DNA of 8,544 nucleotides from positions 1 through 8,544 of the forward strand of contig WLKU01000054.1 in the NCBI GenBank assembly GCA_009701105.1, read 5' to 3'. A model generated the notes under the pieces. The model was not told the origin of the DNA. It did not search any database and was given only the letters and a program-made list of their open reading frames with translations. The first letter of the stretch is position 1. The number at the start of each line of letters is the position of its first letter. This stretch comes from Actinomycetota bacterium (GTDB lineage: Bacteria > Actinomycetota > Acidimicrobiia > Acidimicrobiales > Ilumatobacteraceae). Below, one piece after another: positions 1 to 5,690 of the stretch. Both the position numbers and the translations under genes were made by a program.

Positions 1-31
1 ATTTGGGTTTTTGGGTGTGACCTGTTTGGCA

Positions 32-59
32 TTGAGATTCTGTAACAATGTCGTAATAT
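32..59 (+). promoter_or_regulatory. Putative leaderless promoter of the BI-1/YccA gene
   Basis: A TAATAT box at 54-59 lies 6 nt before the ATG at 66, with TTGAGA at 32-37 as a possible -35 element across a 16-nt spacer. Transcription would start at or next to the ATG, giving a leaderless mRNA. This fits the absence of any Shine-Dalgarno sequence in front of this gene. Matches to the consensus are 4/6 for each box, so the call rests mainly on the same spacing recurring at other genes in the window. Confidence 0.5.
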
Positions 60-65
60 CGGGAT

Positions 66-896
66 ATGGCAAATCCCCTGTTAAACGAAAAAGCATTTAC
101 CAAAGCCGTTGAGCGCACCCCAGACCAAGCCGGTTGGGGTTCAGCCGAGGGCAAATCGACCTGGAATCCGCCAATTTCGGACGGACCAGTTTCTCCATAT
201 ATTCAGGCCAAGGCGCCTGGCCAAACCATGACGGCAAACGGCGCAATGTCGGCGACCATGTTTTTGATGGTCTTGCTGATCGCGGCAGCCACATTTGGTT
301 GGTCGCAAGTGACGTCGTTGCAAGACGGAACAATCGCGATTCCAAGCTGGGTCATGGGCGGCCTCATCGTCGGTCTGATCTGCGCATTTGGCGTGATGTT
401 TAAGCCAACCGCAGCGCGCATCCTCGCACCTGTCTACGCAATTGCACAGGGTTCAGTGGTCGGCGCAATTTCGAAAATGTTCAACGTGCAATACCCAGGC
501 ATCGTTGTGCAGGCTGTTGGCGCAACCATCGGTGTGTTCGTAATGATGCTCGTGCTTTATCGCACTGGCATCTTGCGCGTGACTGACAAGTTCCGTCGCA
601 TTGTCATTGGCGCAACCATGGGCTTGATGGCGTTTTATCTCGTGTCGTTCATTGTTGGTTTGTTTGGAGCAAACATGTTTCCAACTGGATCGAGCACGAT
701 GAGCATTGGTTTCAGCGTGTTGGTTGCCGGCCTTGCTGCAATGAACTTGGCGCTCGACTTTGACTTCATTGATAAAGCAGAAGCAGCAGGCGCACCAAAA
801 CACATGGAGTGGTTTGCCGCATTCGGCATCATGGTCACACTTGTGTGGCTGTATATGGAAATTTTGCGCTTGCTCGCAAAAATGCGCGACCGCTAA
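66..896 (+). CDS. Bax inhibitor-1/YccA family integral membrane protein
   Basis: A 276-residue multi-spanning membrane protein of the BI-1/YccA (TMBIM-like) family, acting in the cytoplasmic membrane. Some relatives behave as pH-sensitive calcium leak channels or interact with the FtsH protease, but the role of the actinobacterial group is not established. Residues 1-58 are a polar, Pro/Gly-rich tail. Seven hydrophobic stretches follow at about 60-77, 95-112, 119-136, 146-165, 178-202, 214-231 and 246-271. The end of helix 6 carries acidic residues (LDFDFIDKAE, about 230-239), where the family has its conserved aspartates. The ATG at 66 is the first start in the frame and sits 6 nt behind a -10-like box. 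The gene ends inside the stop codon of the convergent small gene (shared bases 893-896). Family assignment is from sequence style and topology, not a search. Confidence 0.85.
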   Translation: MANPLLNEKAFTKAVERTPDQAGWGSAEGKSTWNPPISDGPVSPYIQAKAPGQTMTANGAMSATMFLMVLLIAAATFGWSQVTSLQDGTIAIPSWVMGGLIVGLICAFGVMFKPTAARILAPVYAIAQGSVVGAISKMFNVQYPGIVVQAVGATIGVFVMMLVLYRTGILRVTDKFRRIVIGATMGLMAFYLVSFIVGLFGANMFPTGSSTMSIGFSVLVAGLAAMNLALDFDFIDKAEAAGAPKHMEWFAAFGIMVTLVWLYMEILRLLAKMRDR

Positions 897-1072
897 GCGC
901 GGCGTGCAGTTGGGTTGGCGTTGAGCAAGTCTTGGCTCAATGGCGCACCCGTAATTTCATCTACAAAATACGTACCTGCGTCCAAGCGCTGCAGCGCTGT
1001 CTCAACATCGGTGAGGTCTTGATCGATCGAGTCGAGATCGAGGGGTGACGAGGCTGGTGAGTTATTGCTCAT
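893..1072 (-). CDS. Small DksA/TraR-like protein lacking the zinc-finger cysteines
   Basis: A 59-residue acidic protein. Residues 19-52 follow the pattern of the C-terminal DksA/TraR zinc-finger module: a helix ending in ALQRLDAGTY (26-35), then E39, G42, A43, P44 and a second short helix ending NANPTARRA. In the family the segment after GTY reads G-x-C-E-x-C-G. Here both cysteines are replaced (D38, T41), and the chain stops before the second cysteine pair, so no zinc site is possible. DksA-family proteins act on RNA polymerase through the secondary channel. This one lacks the long coiled coil needed for that, so its role is unknown. The ATG at 1072 was preferred over upstream in-frame codons because a TATGCT box lies 7 nt before it. 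The gene is divergent from the isomerase gene (49-bp gap) and converges on the BI-1 gene. Confidence 0.7.
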   Translation of the reverse strand: MSNNSPASSPLDLDSIDQDLTDVETALQRLDAGTYFVDEITGAPLSQDLLNANPTARRA

Positions 1073-1079
1073 GGTCAAG

Positions 1080-1085
1080 AGCATA
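1080..1085 (-). promoter_or_regulatory. -10-like box for the DksA/TraR-like gene
   Basis: TATGCT on the minus strand, separated by 7 nt from the ATG at 1072. It matches TATAAT at 4 of 6 positions and would place the transcript start at or next to the start codon (leaderless). No convincing -35 element is visible. The box lies in the 49-bp divergent gap shared with the isomerase gene. Confidence 0.4.
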
Positions 1086-1107
1086 TGCGATTGCGCGTTT
1101 ATCGGGC

Positions 1108-1113
1108 TAGGGT
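1108..1113 (+). promoter_or_regulatory. -10-like box for the peptidyl-prolyl isomerase gene
   Basis: TAGGGT, 8 nt before the ATG at 1122. It keeps only the T, A and final T of the consensus. It is listed because the same TANNNT spacing recurs before several genes here and because no Shine-Dalgarno sequence precedes this start. No -35 match is seen. Confidence 0.3.
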
Positions 1114-1121
1114 TTTGCGCC

Positions 1122-1649
1122 ATGGCACCAAAACAAAAGCAATTTTCACAAGCCCCAGCAATGAGCATTGACCCAGCAAAGCGCTACACCGCAACGATGG
1201 AAACCACGCTCGGCACGATCGTGATCGCACTCGACCCAATCGCTGCACCAAAGACGGTCAACAACTTTGTGTTTCTCTCCGAACAGGGTTACTACGACGA
1301 CGTTATTTTCCATCGCATCATCAACGGCTTCATGTGCCAAGGTGGTGATCCAGAGGGCAGCGGCCGCGGTGGCCCTGGCTACAAGTTTGCTGACGAGTTG
1401 CCAAAGCCAGGCAAGTACCAAATCGGTTCGCTTGCAATGGCCAACGCTGGTCCAAACACCAACGGTTCACAATTCTTTATCGTGAGCGGTCCAAGCGGTT
1501 GCAGTCTTCCACCTGCATATTCGTTGTTTGGCCAAGTTGTGAAAGGTCTCGAAGTTGTCGAAGCAATGCAAAATGTTGCAACAGGCTCAGGCGACCGACC
1601 AAAGACCGACGTGGTCATCAAGTCAGTCGCAATTACTGTCGCCGACTAA
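1122..1649 (+). CDS. Cyclophilin-type peptidyl-prolyl cis-trans isomerase
   Basis: A 175-residue single-domain cyclophilin that catalyses cis-trans isomerisation of Xaa-Pro bonds during protein folding, most likely in the cytoplasm, as no signal peptide is seen from this start. The hallmark FHRIINGFMCQGGD runs from about 63 to 76. R65 corresponds to the catalytic arginine, and F70, M71 and Q73 line the active site. NGSQFFI (114-120) and SLFGQVVKG (134-142) are the next family blocks. A cysteine (C72) sits where valine is usual, a minor oddity. The frame is open upstream to a TTG at 1065. The ATG at 1122 was chosen because actinobacterial relatives begin with a short tail before a similar P-A-M-x-I-D-P segment, and because the upstream part would overlap the divergent gene. 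The glycosylase-like gene starts 6 nt after the stop and is probably co-transcribed. Confidence 0.93.
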   Translation: MAPKQKQFSQAPAMSIDPAKRYTATMETTLGTIVIALDPIAAPKTVNNFVFLSEQGYYDDVIFHRIINGFMCQGGDPEGSGRGGPGYKFADELPKPGKYQIGSLAMANAGPNTNGSQFFIVSGPSGCSLPPAYSLFGQVVKGLEVVEAMQNVATGSGDRPKTDVVIKSVAITVAD

Positions 1650-1655
1650 TTAGTT

Positions 1656-2819
1656 ATGGCTAAGCGGCTCGACACACTGTCGATCGCAGACGCCAGAGCA
1701 CTCGCACTTGCAGCACAGGGTTTCGATACGCCCCGACCTGCCAACAAGGCAACACAACGTCACGTCAATTCACTGATTGGTCGACTCGGCGTAATCCAAA
1801 TCGATTCGGTCAATGTGTTGGTGCGCAGTCAAGAGCTGCCATTGTTTTCGCGCCTCGGTAATCACGATCGCAATGCAATACCCAAAGCAACAGAGTCGCA
1901 AAAGATTTTTGAATACTGGGGACACGAAGCAGCACATCTGCCGGTCGAGATACACCCACTGTTCCGTTGGAAGATGGAAGCAGCACGCTTGGGCAAAGCA
2001 CGCCACTGGGGGCTCACCAGTTTTTATGACGACAACAAGGCGTTTGTGACGCGCATGTTGAAGCATGTCGAAACAAACGGTGCAACAACTGCACGCGAAC
2101 TTTCAACTCGCACTGAAAAGCGTGGCGCAGACAAAAAGACATGGTGGGATTGGGACGAGTCAAAGACTGCGCTCGAATATCTATTTCTGACGGGGCAACT
2201 GATGTCGCGAGGACGGGGCACAGACTTCGCTCGCATCTATGACACGCCCGAGCGTGTGTTGCCGAAGAAAGTGTTAGATGCACCGACACCGACCGAGCAT
2301 GACGCTCGCAAACAATTACTTGTGCGTTCGGCGATCGCACAAGTAATTGCAACTGCTACCGACTTGGCCGACTATTACCGACAAAAACCAGCAGCAGTCA
2401 AGCCCCTGATTGCCGAGTTGTTGGAAGAAGGCGAGTTGCGCACAGTTGCTGTTGATGGTTGGACCGAAAAGGCATTTGTGCATCGCAGCGCCAAACTTCC
2501 GAAGCAACTTCATGCCACTGCGCTACTTTCGCCATTTGATTCACTCGTGTGGTGTCGACCACGCAACGAGCGGTTGTTCAATTTTCACTACCGCATCGAG
2601 ATCTATACGCCAAAAGAAAAACGCAAGTTTGGCTATTACGTATTGCCGTTCATGATGAATGGCCAAATGGTTGGCAGGGTTGACTTAAAAGCCGACCGCG
2701 CCAACTCGAAATTGTTGGTGCACAGCGTGCATATCGAAAAGGGAGTCAAGCGCTCAAACATCAGCGATGCATTGGATAACGAACTACGCGTAATGGCGAG
2801 TTGGCTACAACTCAACTAG
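1656..2819 (+). CDS. AlkX/YcaQ-family winged-helix DNA glycosylase-like protein
   Basis: A 387-residue protein of the HTH_42 (formerly DUF1006) family, which includes Streptomyces AlkZ and Escherichia coli YcaQ/AlkX, glycosylases that remove bulky or crosslinking alkylated purines from DNA. The family's catalytic Q-hydrophobic-Q/D motif is seen as Q48-I49-D50 within GVIQIDSVNV. This is the D-type form of YcaQ/AlkX rather than the Q-type of AlkZ. Other family blocks are SRLG (65-68), LLSPFDSLVWCR (290-301), FHYRIEIYTP (310-319), GYYVLPF (326-332) and RVDLKADR (341-348). Length is normal for the family. The ATG at 1656 follows the isomerase stop by 6 nt. There is no Shine-Dalgarno sequence and no -10-like box at the leaderless spacing, so read-through from the isomerase transcript is the simplest expression route. 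Lesion specificity cannot be told from sequence. Confidence 0.88.
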   Translation: MAKRLDTLSIADARALALAAQGFDTPRPANKATQRHVNSLIGRLGVIQIDSVNVLVRSQELPLFSRLGNHDRNAIPKATESQKIFEYWGHEAAHLPVEIHPLFRWKMEAARLGKARHWGLTSFYDDNKAFVTRMLKHVETNGATTARELSTRTEKRGADKKTWWDWDESKTALEYLFLTGQLMSRGRGTDFARIYDTPERVLPKKVLDAPTPTEHDARKQLLVRSAIAQVIATATDLADYYRQKPAAVKPLIAELLEEGELRTVAVDGWTEKAFVHRSAKLPKQLHATALLSPFDSLVWCRPRNERLFNFHYRIEIYTPKEKRKFGYYVLPFMMNGQMVGRVDLKADRANSKLLVHSVHIEKGVKRSNISDALDNELRVMASWLQLN

Positions 2820-2834
2820 CAATAGGGTTTCGTT

Positions 2835-2844
2835 GGGGGGGGGG
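2835..2844 (+). repeat. G10 homopolymer upstream of the collagen-like gene
   Basis: A run of ten G residues in the 108-bp gap between the glycosylase-like gene and the collagen-like gene, about 83 bp before the ATG at 2928. Runs of this length slip readily during replication, and in other bacteria poly-G tracts near surface-protein genes drive phase variation. Whether this tract lies in a promoter is unclear. TAGATA (2848-2853) and TATACC (2869-2874) are possible -10 elements downstream, and neither has a good -35 partner. Assembly error in the length is also possible. Confidence 0.6.
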
Positions 2845-2874
2845 TCGTAGATATCTAGTTCCGTTTCATATACC

Positions 2875-2902
2875 GTGAGGGGTACCTCACACACGTTCGT
2901 GT
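2875..2902 (+). promoter_or_regulatory. Two tandem small hairpins in the leader of the collagen-like gene
   Basis: The first is a perfect 6-bp inverted repeat, GTGAGG (2875-2880) and CCTCAC (2885-2890), around a GGTA loop. Directly after it, ACACG (2891-2895) can pair with CGTGT (2898-2902), in practice as a 4-bp stem with a GTTC loop. They end 15 nt before the Shine-Dalgarno sequence, so in RNA they could influence ribosome access, or in DNA act as an operator. No known riboswitch consensus was recognised. Confidence 0.4.
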
Positions 2903-2917
2903 CCGGCTAAAGGCGAC

Positions 2918-2922
2918 AGGAG
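2918..2922 (+). promoter_or_regulatory. Shine-Dalgarno site deciding the start of the collagen-like gene
   Basis: AGGAG with a 5-nt spacer to the ATG at 2928. In-frame GTG codons at 2922 and 2925 overlap or directly abut the site and are therefore unlikely starts. Together with the NfeD gene, this is one of only two clear Shine-Dalgarno sites in the window. Both serve predicted exported proteins and both have a 5-nt spacer. Confidence 0.75.
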
Positions 2923-2927
2923 TGGTG

Positions 2928-3890
2928 ATGAAAAATATTGCAAAATTCGGTATTAGTGCATTAATGGTGTTTGGTGTGCTGACTGTAGAGAGTTCGACAA
3001 GTTCGTCGCTCACTGCTTTGAACACCGTGTGTGTGAATAAACAAACCGGATCAATGCGGTATTTGCTGAAGAACAGCAAGCAAGTGTGTGGAAAGAATGA
3101 AGTAAAACTGATCTGGAACCAGGCTGGTGTTGCTGGTGTTGCTGGTGTTGCTGGTGTTGCTGGTGTTGCTGGTGTTGCTGGTGTTGCTGGTGTTGCTGGT
3201 GTTGCTGGTGTTGCTGGCGCAACTGGCGCAACCGGAGCAAAGGGTGCGACTGGCGCTACGGGTGCTGGTGGCAGTGACGGTGCGGATGGCAGTGACGGTG
3301 CGGATGGCAGTGACGGTGCGGATGGCACGAATGGCGCTTCTACGAATTCGCAAATCAAGAATATTTGTGGTGTAAACGGAACGACTGCATGCGCAGTTGG
3401 GCTACAGGGTCCTGGTGGTGGAATTGTTTTTATGACCCCGTCCACACTGGGCAATACATCGGGGTTATTTTATGAAGCTGCACCGTCAACGTGGAATTCA
3501 TCGTCGGGTGACCCAACGTCTGCGTGGTGTAACAACACATTCAGTTTGCTGGGGGTTGGTTCAACAGTAACGGGGACTGGCGCGATGGATGGTGCTGCTA
3601 AATCGACTGTGATGTTGGGTGTGTGTACGAGTGGAGCTGCAAATCTTGCTGATGCGTATACAAGGACTGTGAGTGGTGTTGTGTACGGGGATTGGTTTTT
3701 GCCATCAAAGGGCGAACTGAACCAGATGTATGGCAACAGAGTCGCAATTGGTGGTTTTTCGTCTGACACCTATTGGAGTTCTTCTGAGTACGACGGCAAC
3801 TTCGCGTGGAGCCAGTGTTTCAACGACGGCTTTCAGTGCCGCAACTACAAGAGCGCCACGCTCTACGTGCGTCCAGTGCGGGCCTTGTAA
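2928..3890 (+). CDS. Exported collagen-like repeat protein with C-terminal DUF1566/Lcl domain
   Basis: A 320-residue predicted secreted or surface protein. Residues 1 to about 30 form a signal peptide (Lys near the N-terminus, hydrophobic core 8-20, small polar end). A short module with C35 and C54 (CVNKQTG...QVCGKNE...WNQAG) precedes 24 uninterrupted Gly-X-Y triplets at 67-138: ten Gly-Val-Ala, six Gly-Ala-rich and eight acidic GSD/GAD-type triplets, likely a collagen-like trimeric stalk. The remainder has the GPGGGIVF block and ends in WFLPSKGELNQMY...YWSSSEY...YVRPVRAL, typical of DUF1566 (Lcl_C) domains, which have a C-type-lectin-like fold. In Legionella the Lcl protein mediates adhesion to glycosaminoglycans, so adhesion is a reasonable but unproven role here. 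The last 33 codons differ sharply in codon use from the rest, as described for the separate 3' block. No sorting motif or membrane anchor is seen. Confidence 0.85.
   Translation: MKNIAKFGISALMVFGVLTVESSTSSSLTALNTVCVNKQTGSMRYLLKNSKQVCGKNEVKLIWNQAGVAGVAGVAGVAGVAGVAGVAGVAGVAGVAGATGATGAKGATGATGAGGSDGADGSDGADGSDGADGTNGASTNSQIKNICGVNGTTACAVGLQGPGGGIVFMTPSTLGNTSGLFYEAAPSTWNSSSGDPTSAWCNNTFSLLGVGSTVTGTGAMDGAAKSTVMLGVCTSGAANLADAYTRTVSGVVYGDWFLPSKGELNQMYGNRVAIGGFSSDTYWSSSEYDGNFAWSQCFNDGFQCRNYKSATLYVRPVRAL
3126..3215 (+). repeat. Ten perfect tandem copies of GGTGTTGCT (Gly-Val-Ala)
   Basis: Ninety base pairs made of ten identical 9-bp units inside the collagen-like gene. Because the unit is a multiple of three, gain or loss of copies changes stalk length without breaking the frame. 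Complete identity at synonymous positions points to recent expansion by slippage or unequal crossing over. The following Gly-Ala-Thr triplets use mixed codons, so they are older or not under the same process. Confidence 0.97.
3270..3323 (+). repeat. Three perfect tandem copies of an 18-bp unit encoding GSDGAD
   Basis: Units of GGCAGTGACGGTGCGGAT at 3270-3287, 3288-3305 and 3306-3323. They encode the acidic second half of the collagen-like stalk, in frame. Identity at all positions again suggests recent duplication. The regularly spaced aspartates could bind cations, but that is inference. Confidence 0.95.
3789..3887 (+). other. Candidate hypervariable 3' block of the Lcl gene (DGR variable-region-like)
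   Basis: Codons 288-320 of the collagen-like protein. Nineteen of these 33 codons end in C and ten in G (third-position GC 29/33), against 19/36 in the 36 codons just before. The C-ending codons specify Y, D, G, N, F, S, C, R, A and L, all reachable from AAC by changes at its two adenines. In diversity-generating retroelements (DGRs), adenines of an AAC-rich template are mutated into the 3' end of a C-type-lectin-like target gene, which is this location and fold. The block ends at the stop codon, and the following DNA returns to ordinary composition. No template repeat or reverse transcriptase is in this window. Gene conversion from a paralogue is the main alternative. Confidence 0.4.
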
Positions 3891-3913
3891 CTCTCTAGTT
3901 TTTGTTGATGCGC

Positions 3914-3936
3914 TGGCTGCGGATTCGGTGCCGCCA
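3914..3936 (+). other. Imperfect inverted repeat just downstream of the Lcl gene
   Basis: TGGC (3914-3917) and GG (3921-3922) can pair with CC (3931-3932) and GCCA (3933-3936), leaving a 3-nt bulge and an 8-nt loop. It lies 24 nt after the stop codon with no T run behind it, so it is a poor intrinsic terminator. A hairpin at this place is a known feature of DGR target genes, but this one is weak. Apart from it and the -10 box near 3967, the 89-bp gap 3891-3979 shows nothing recognisable. Confidence 0.25.
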
Positions 3937-3966
3937 ACACATTGGTAACTGAGCAAAGTCGCTCGG

Positions 3967-3972
3967 TAGCCT
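3967..3972 (+). promoter_or_regulatory. -10-like box for the glutamine amidotransferase gene
   Basis: TAGCCT, 7 nt before the GTG at 3980, consistent with a leaderless transcript. TTGGTA at 3942-3947 could be a -35 element, but the spacer would be 19 nt, longer than usual. No Shine-Dalgarno sequence precedes the gene. Confidence 0.35.
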
Positions 3973-3979
3973 GTAGCGC

Positions 3980-4735
3980 GTGAAACCAATCATCGCCATT
4001 GCCGGACGGGTGGGCCCTGCCAGCCGCGTTTCGCGCAGCGCTGTGCACTTTGCGGGCGATGTATATACGAATGCAGTGTTGCGTGCAGGTGGTGAGCCGG
4101 CAATTGTGGTGCCACAACAATTGACCGACGAAGATGCCGACGAACTGATGGCGCGTTTTGATGGTTTGGTGTTGATGGGTGGCGGTGACGTTGACCCAAC
4201 GTTGTATGGGCAAGAACCAAGTGTTTATGTCTATGGCATCTTGACCGAGCAAGACGTTTTTGAATCGACGATGGTCAAGGCGGCAATACGAATGGGCAAG
4301 CCAGTGTTGGCGATCTGTCGCGGATTACAAATCACCAACGTTGCGCTAGGTGGAACTTTGGTACAAGAAATTGCAACGCTGCCAAATGCCGATACTCAAG
4401 TGCTGCACAAGCCAGACAACTTTCCTGAAGGTGCGCCATTTGCCGTGCACGAAGTACGAATTGCAGAAGGAAGCAGATTGGCTAACGCATTAGGCGCAAC
4501 GTCGTTGCGTGGCGCTTCATTTCATCACCAAATTGTTGACAAGGTGGCACCTGGTTGTGTTGCCGTTGCGTGGGCAGAAGATGGACTACTCGAGGGAATT
4601 GAACACATTGATCACTGGTTGGTCGGTGTGCAATGGCATCCAGAAGACACCGCTCACGAAGATGCTATTCAGCAGAATTTGTATGACGCGCTGATTGCTC
4701 AGGCCATCGTGTCTTCGTCAACCGCTTTGCGATAG
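3980..4735 (+). CDS. Class I glutamine amidotransferase-like hydrolase (PuuD/peptidase C26 family)
   Basis: A 251-residue cytoplasmic hydrolase of the C26 group, which includes gamma-glutamyl-GABA hydrolase PuuD of putrescine breakdown. The catalytic triad is visible: nucleophile C113 in AICRGLQ, H220 and E222 in QWHPED. GGGDVDP (67-73), SFHHQ (180-184) and the oxyanion-hole region around GGTL (124-127) also match the group. Length fits PuuD-type enzymes. No other putrescine-pathway gene lies nearby, so the true substrate could be another gamma-glutamyl amide. The GTG at 3980 is the first start in the frame and has a -10-like box 7 nt upstream. The last 37 bp overlap the end of the convergent MpaB-like gene, so their mRNAs would be complementary at the 3' ends. 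Confidence 0.88.
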   Translation: MKPIIAIAGRVGPASRVSRSAVHFAGDVYTNAVLRAGGEPAIVVPQQLTDEDADELMARFDGLVLMGGGDVDPTLYGQEPSVYVYGILTEQDVFESTMVKAAIRMGKPVLAICRGLQITNVALGGTLVQEIATLPNADTQVLHKPDNFPEGAPFAVHEVRIAEGSRLANALGATSLRGASFHHQIVDKVAPGCVAVAWAEDGLLEGIEHIDHWLVGVQWHPEDTAHEDAIQQNLYDALIAQAIVSSSTALR

Positions 4736-5628
4736 GGCGATGTTGGTTCAGTAATCCACCGGAATGCCTTGGTGATTCCTGATCCGAGAGGTCGCAATGC
4801 AAAGCGCTCGGTGAGTGGAAGATAGGGAATGCGCAACATTGGGCGCGACCATGCTGGAAGTGTGGCTGCCGTTGCAGCAACAAGTGCGTAATACGCTGCT
4901 CGCGCTGGAATAGGAAGTGGTGGTTGGAACATCAAGTATTTGAGTGCATCACGAGACTCTGCCGTGCTCTTGAGTTCATCTTGGAATGAAAGCAATTGCT
5001 CGCTGAGTTCTTTTTCGGTTGTGGGAGGGTTCGGTACGTCGAGCTTTGCAGCGATAAGCGCCATGTCGGCAACATAACCATCACGGCCAGCTTGGTCTAG
5101 TGGTTCCTTGCCGTAGCGCTGATGTGAAGTGAGGAAGCTGTCAACTTCGACAACATGCACCCAACGCAATAGGTGTGGGTCGTTTGCCGAATACGGTCTG
5201 CCATCACTCGCAGTGCCGTTAACAAAACCATGAACGTGTTTGATGCGATCAATGATTTTCTGAGCTTCATCGGCAGGACCAAATGTTGTTGCGGCCAAGA
5301 AATCTGCAGTGCGTTGCAAACGACCCCAAGGATCGGTTTTGTAATTTGAATGATTAGCAACGCCAGCCATCGCGAGCGGGTGCAAAGTTTGGATCATGAG
5401 TGAGCGAAGACCACCAATAAACATTGAGGCATCAGAATGCATGCGTCGCACAGGACGATCTTCGTCGAACCAACGTGGACCGGGTGTATCCATCAGATCT
5501 TGAGCGCGAGCATCACCGTTTGGACCAATGACACGTGCACGCAACGCGTCACCAAGTGAGTCGCGCACAGTAGTGATCAGTTCGGCGACTGCAGGGATTT
5601 TGGTGATTCGATTATCGGTCGTTGCCAC
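4699..5628 (-). CDS. MpaB/DUF2236-family (ER-MpaB-Lcp) oxygenase-like protein
   Basis: A 309-residue protein of the DUF2236 family, related to the fungal MpaB oxygenase and the rubber oxygenase Lcp, which are b-type haem proteins. Seen in the sequence are FIGGLRSLMIQTLHPLAMAG (70-89), DPWGRLQRTADF (99-110) and LRWVHVVEVDSFL (154-166). H158 in the last block corresponds to the family's invariant histidine, the expected haem ligand. H83 and R103 are also family-conserved. No signal peptide is seen, and the 240-262 stretch is hydrophobic enough to lie against a membrane. The substrate is unknown, and many actinobacteria carry several such genes. The GTG at 5628 is the first start after an in-frame stop. 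Neither a Shine-Dalgarno sequence nor the usual box-to-start spacing is present. It is divergent from the transporter gene, with a 62-bp gap. Confidence 0.88.
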   Translation of the reverse strand: MATTDNRITKIPAVAELITTVRDSLGDALRARVIGPNGDARAQDLMDTPGPRWFDEDRPVRRMHSDASMFIGGLRSLMIQTLHPLAMAGVANHSNYKTDPWGRLQRTADFLAATTFGPADEAQKIIDRIKHVHGFVNGTASDGRPYSANDPHLLRWVHVVEVDSFLTSHQRYGKEPLDQAGRDGYVADMALIAAKLDVPNPPTTEKELSEQLLSFQDELKSTAESRDALKYLMFQPPLPIPARAAYYALVAATAATLPAWSRPMLRIPYLPLTERFALRPLGSGITKAFRWITEPTSPYRKAVDEDTMA

Positions 5629-5678
5629 ATATCTATCGTGCCATCAAACAGATCAAACCACACGAATTGGATGCCGAG

Positions 5679-5684
5679 TAATGT
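5679..5684 (+). promoter_or_regulatory. -10-like box for the AI-2E family transporter gene
   Basis: TAATGT, 6 nt before the GTG at 5691, the same spacing as at the first gene of the window. It supports GTG 5691 over the in-frame ATG at 5715, which has neither such a box nor a Shine-Dalgarno sequence. No -35 match is visible. Confidence 0.45.
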
Positions 5685-5690
5685 GGGTTC

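Noticed and set aside
1065..1121. Upstream TTG/ATG starts of the isomerase gene giving a 194-residue protein
   Set aside because: The extra 19 residues resemble neither a signal peptide nor the family N-terminus, and they would overlap the start of the divergent small gene.
2798..2813. Perfect 6-bp inverted repeat GAGTTG/CAACTC with a 4-nt loop at the end of the glycosylase-like gene
   Set aside because: It lies inside the coding region and has no T run behind it, so an intrinsic terminator is not supported; it may be chance.
3126..3323. Tandem repeats as a CRISPR array
   Set aside because: Units are 9 and 18 bp, directly adjacent without spacers, and code in frame for Gly-X-Y triplets.
2855..3454. 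Long minus-strand frame full of Ala-Thr-Pro repeats opposite the collagen-like gene
   Set aside because: It is the antisense reading of the 9-bp repeat; the plus-strand frame has a signal peptide, a Shine-Dalgarno site and a recognisable domain.
3891..3979. Possible tRNA or small RNA in the gap after the Lcl gene
   Set aside because: No cloverleaf or other known RNA fold could be traced; only a bulged hairpin and a -10-like box are visible.
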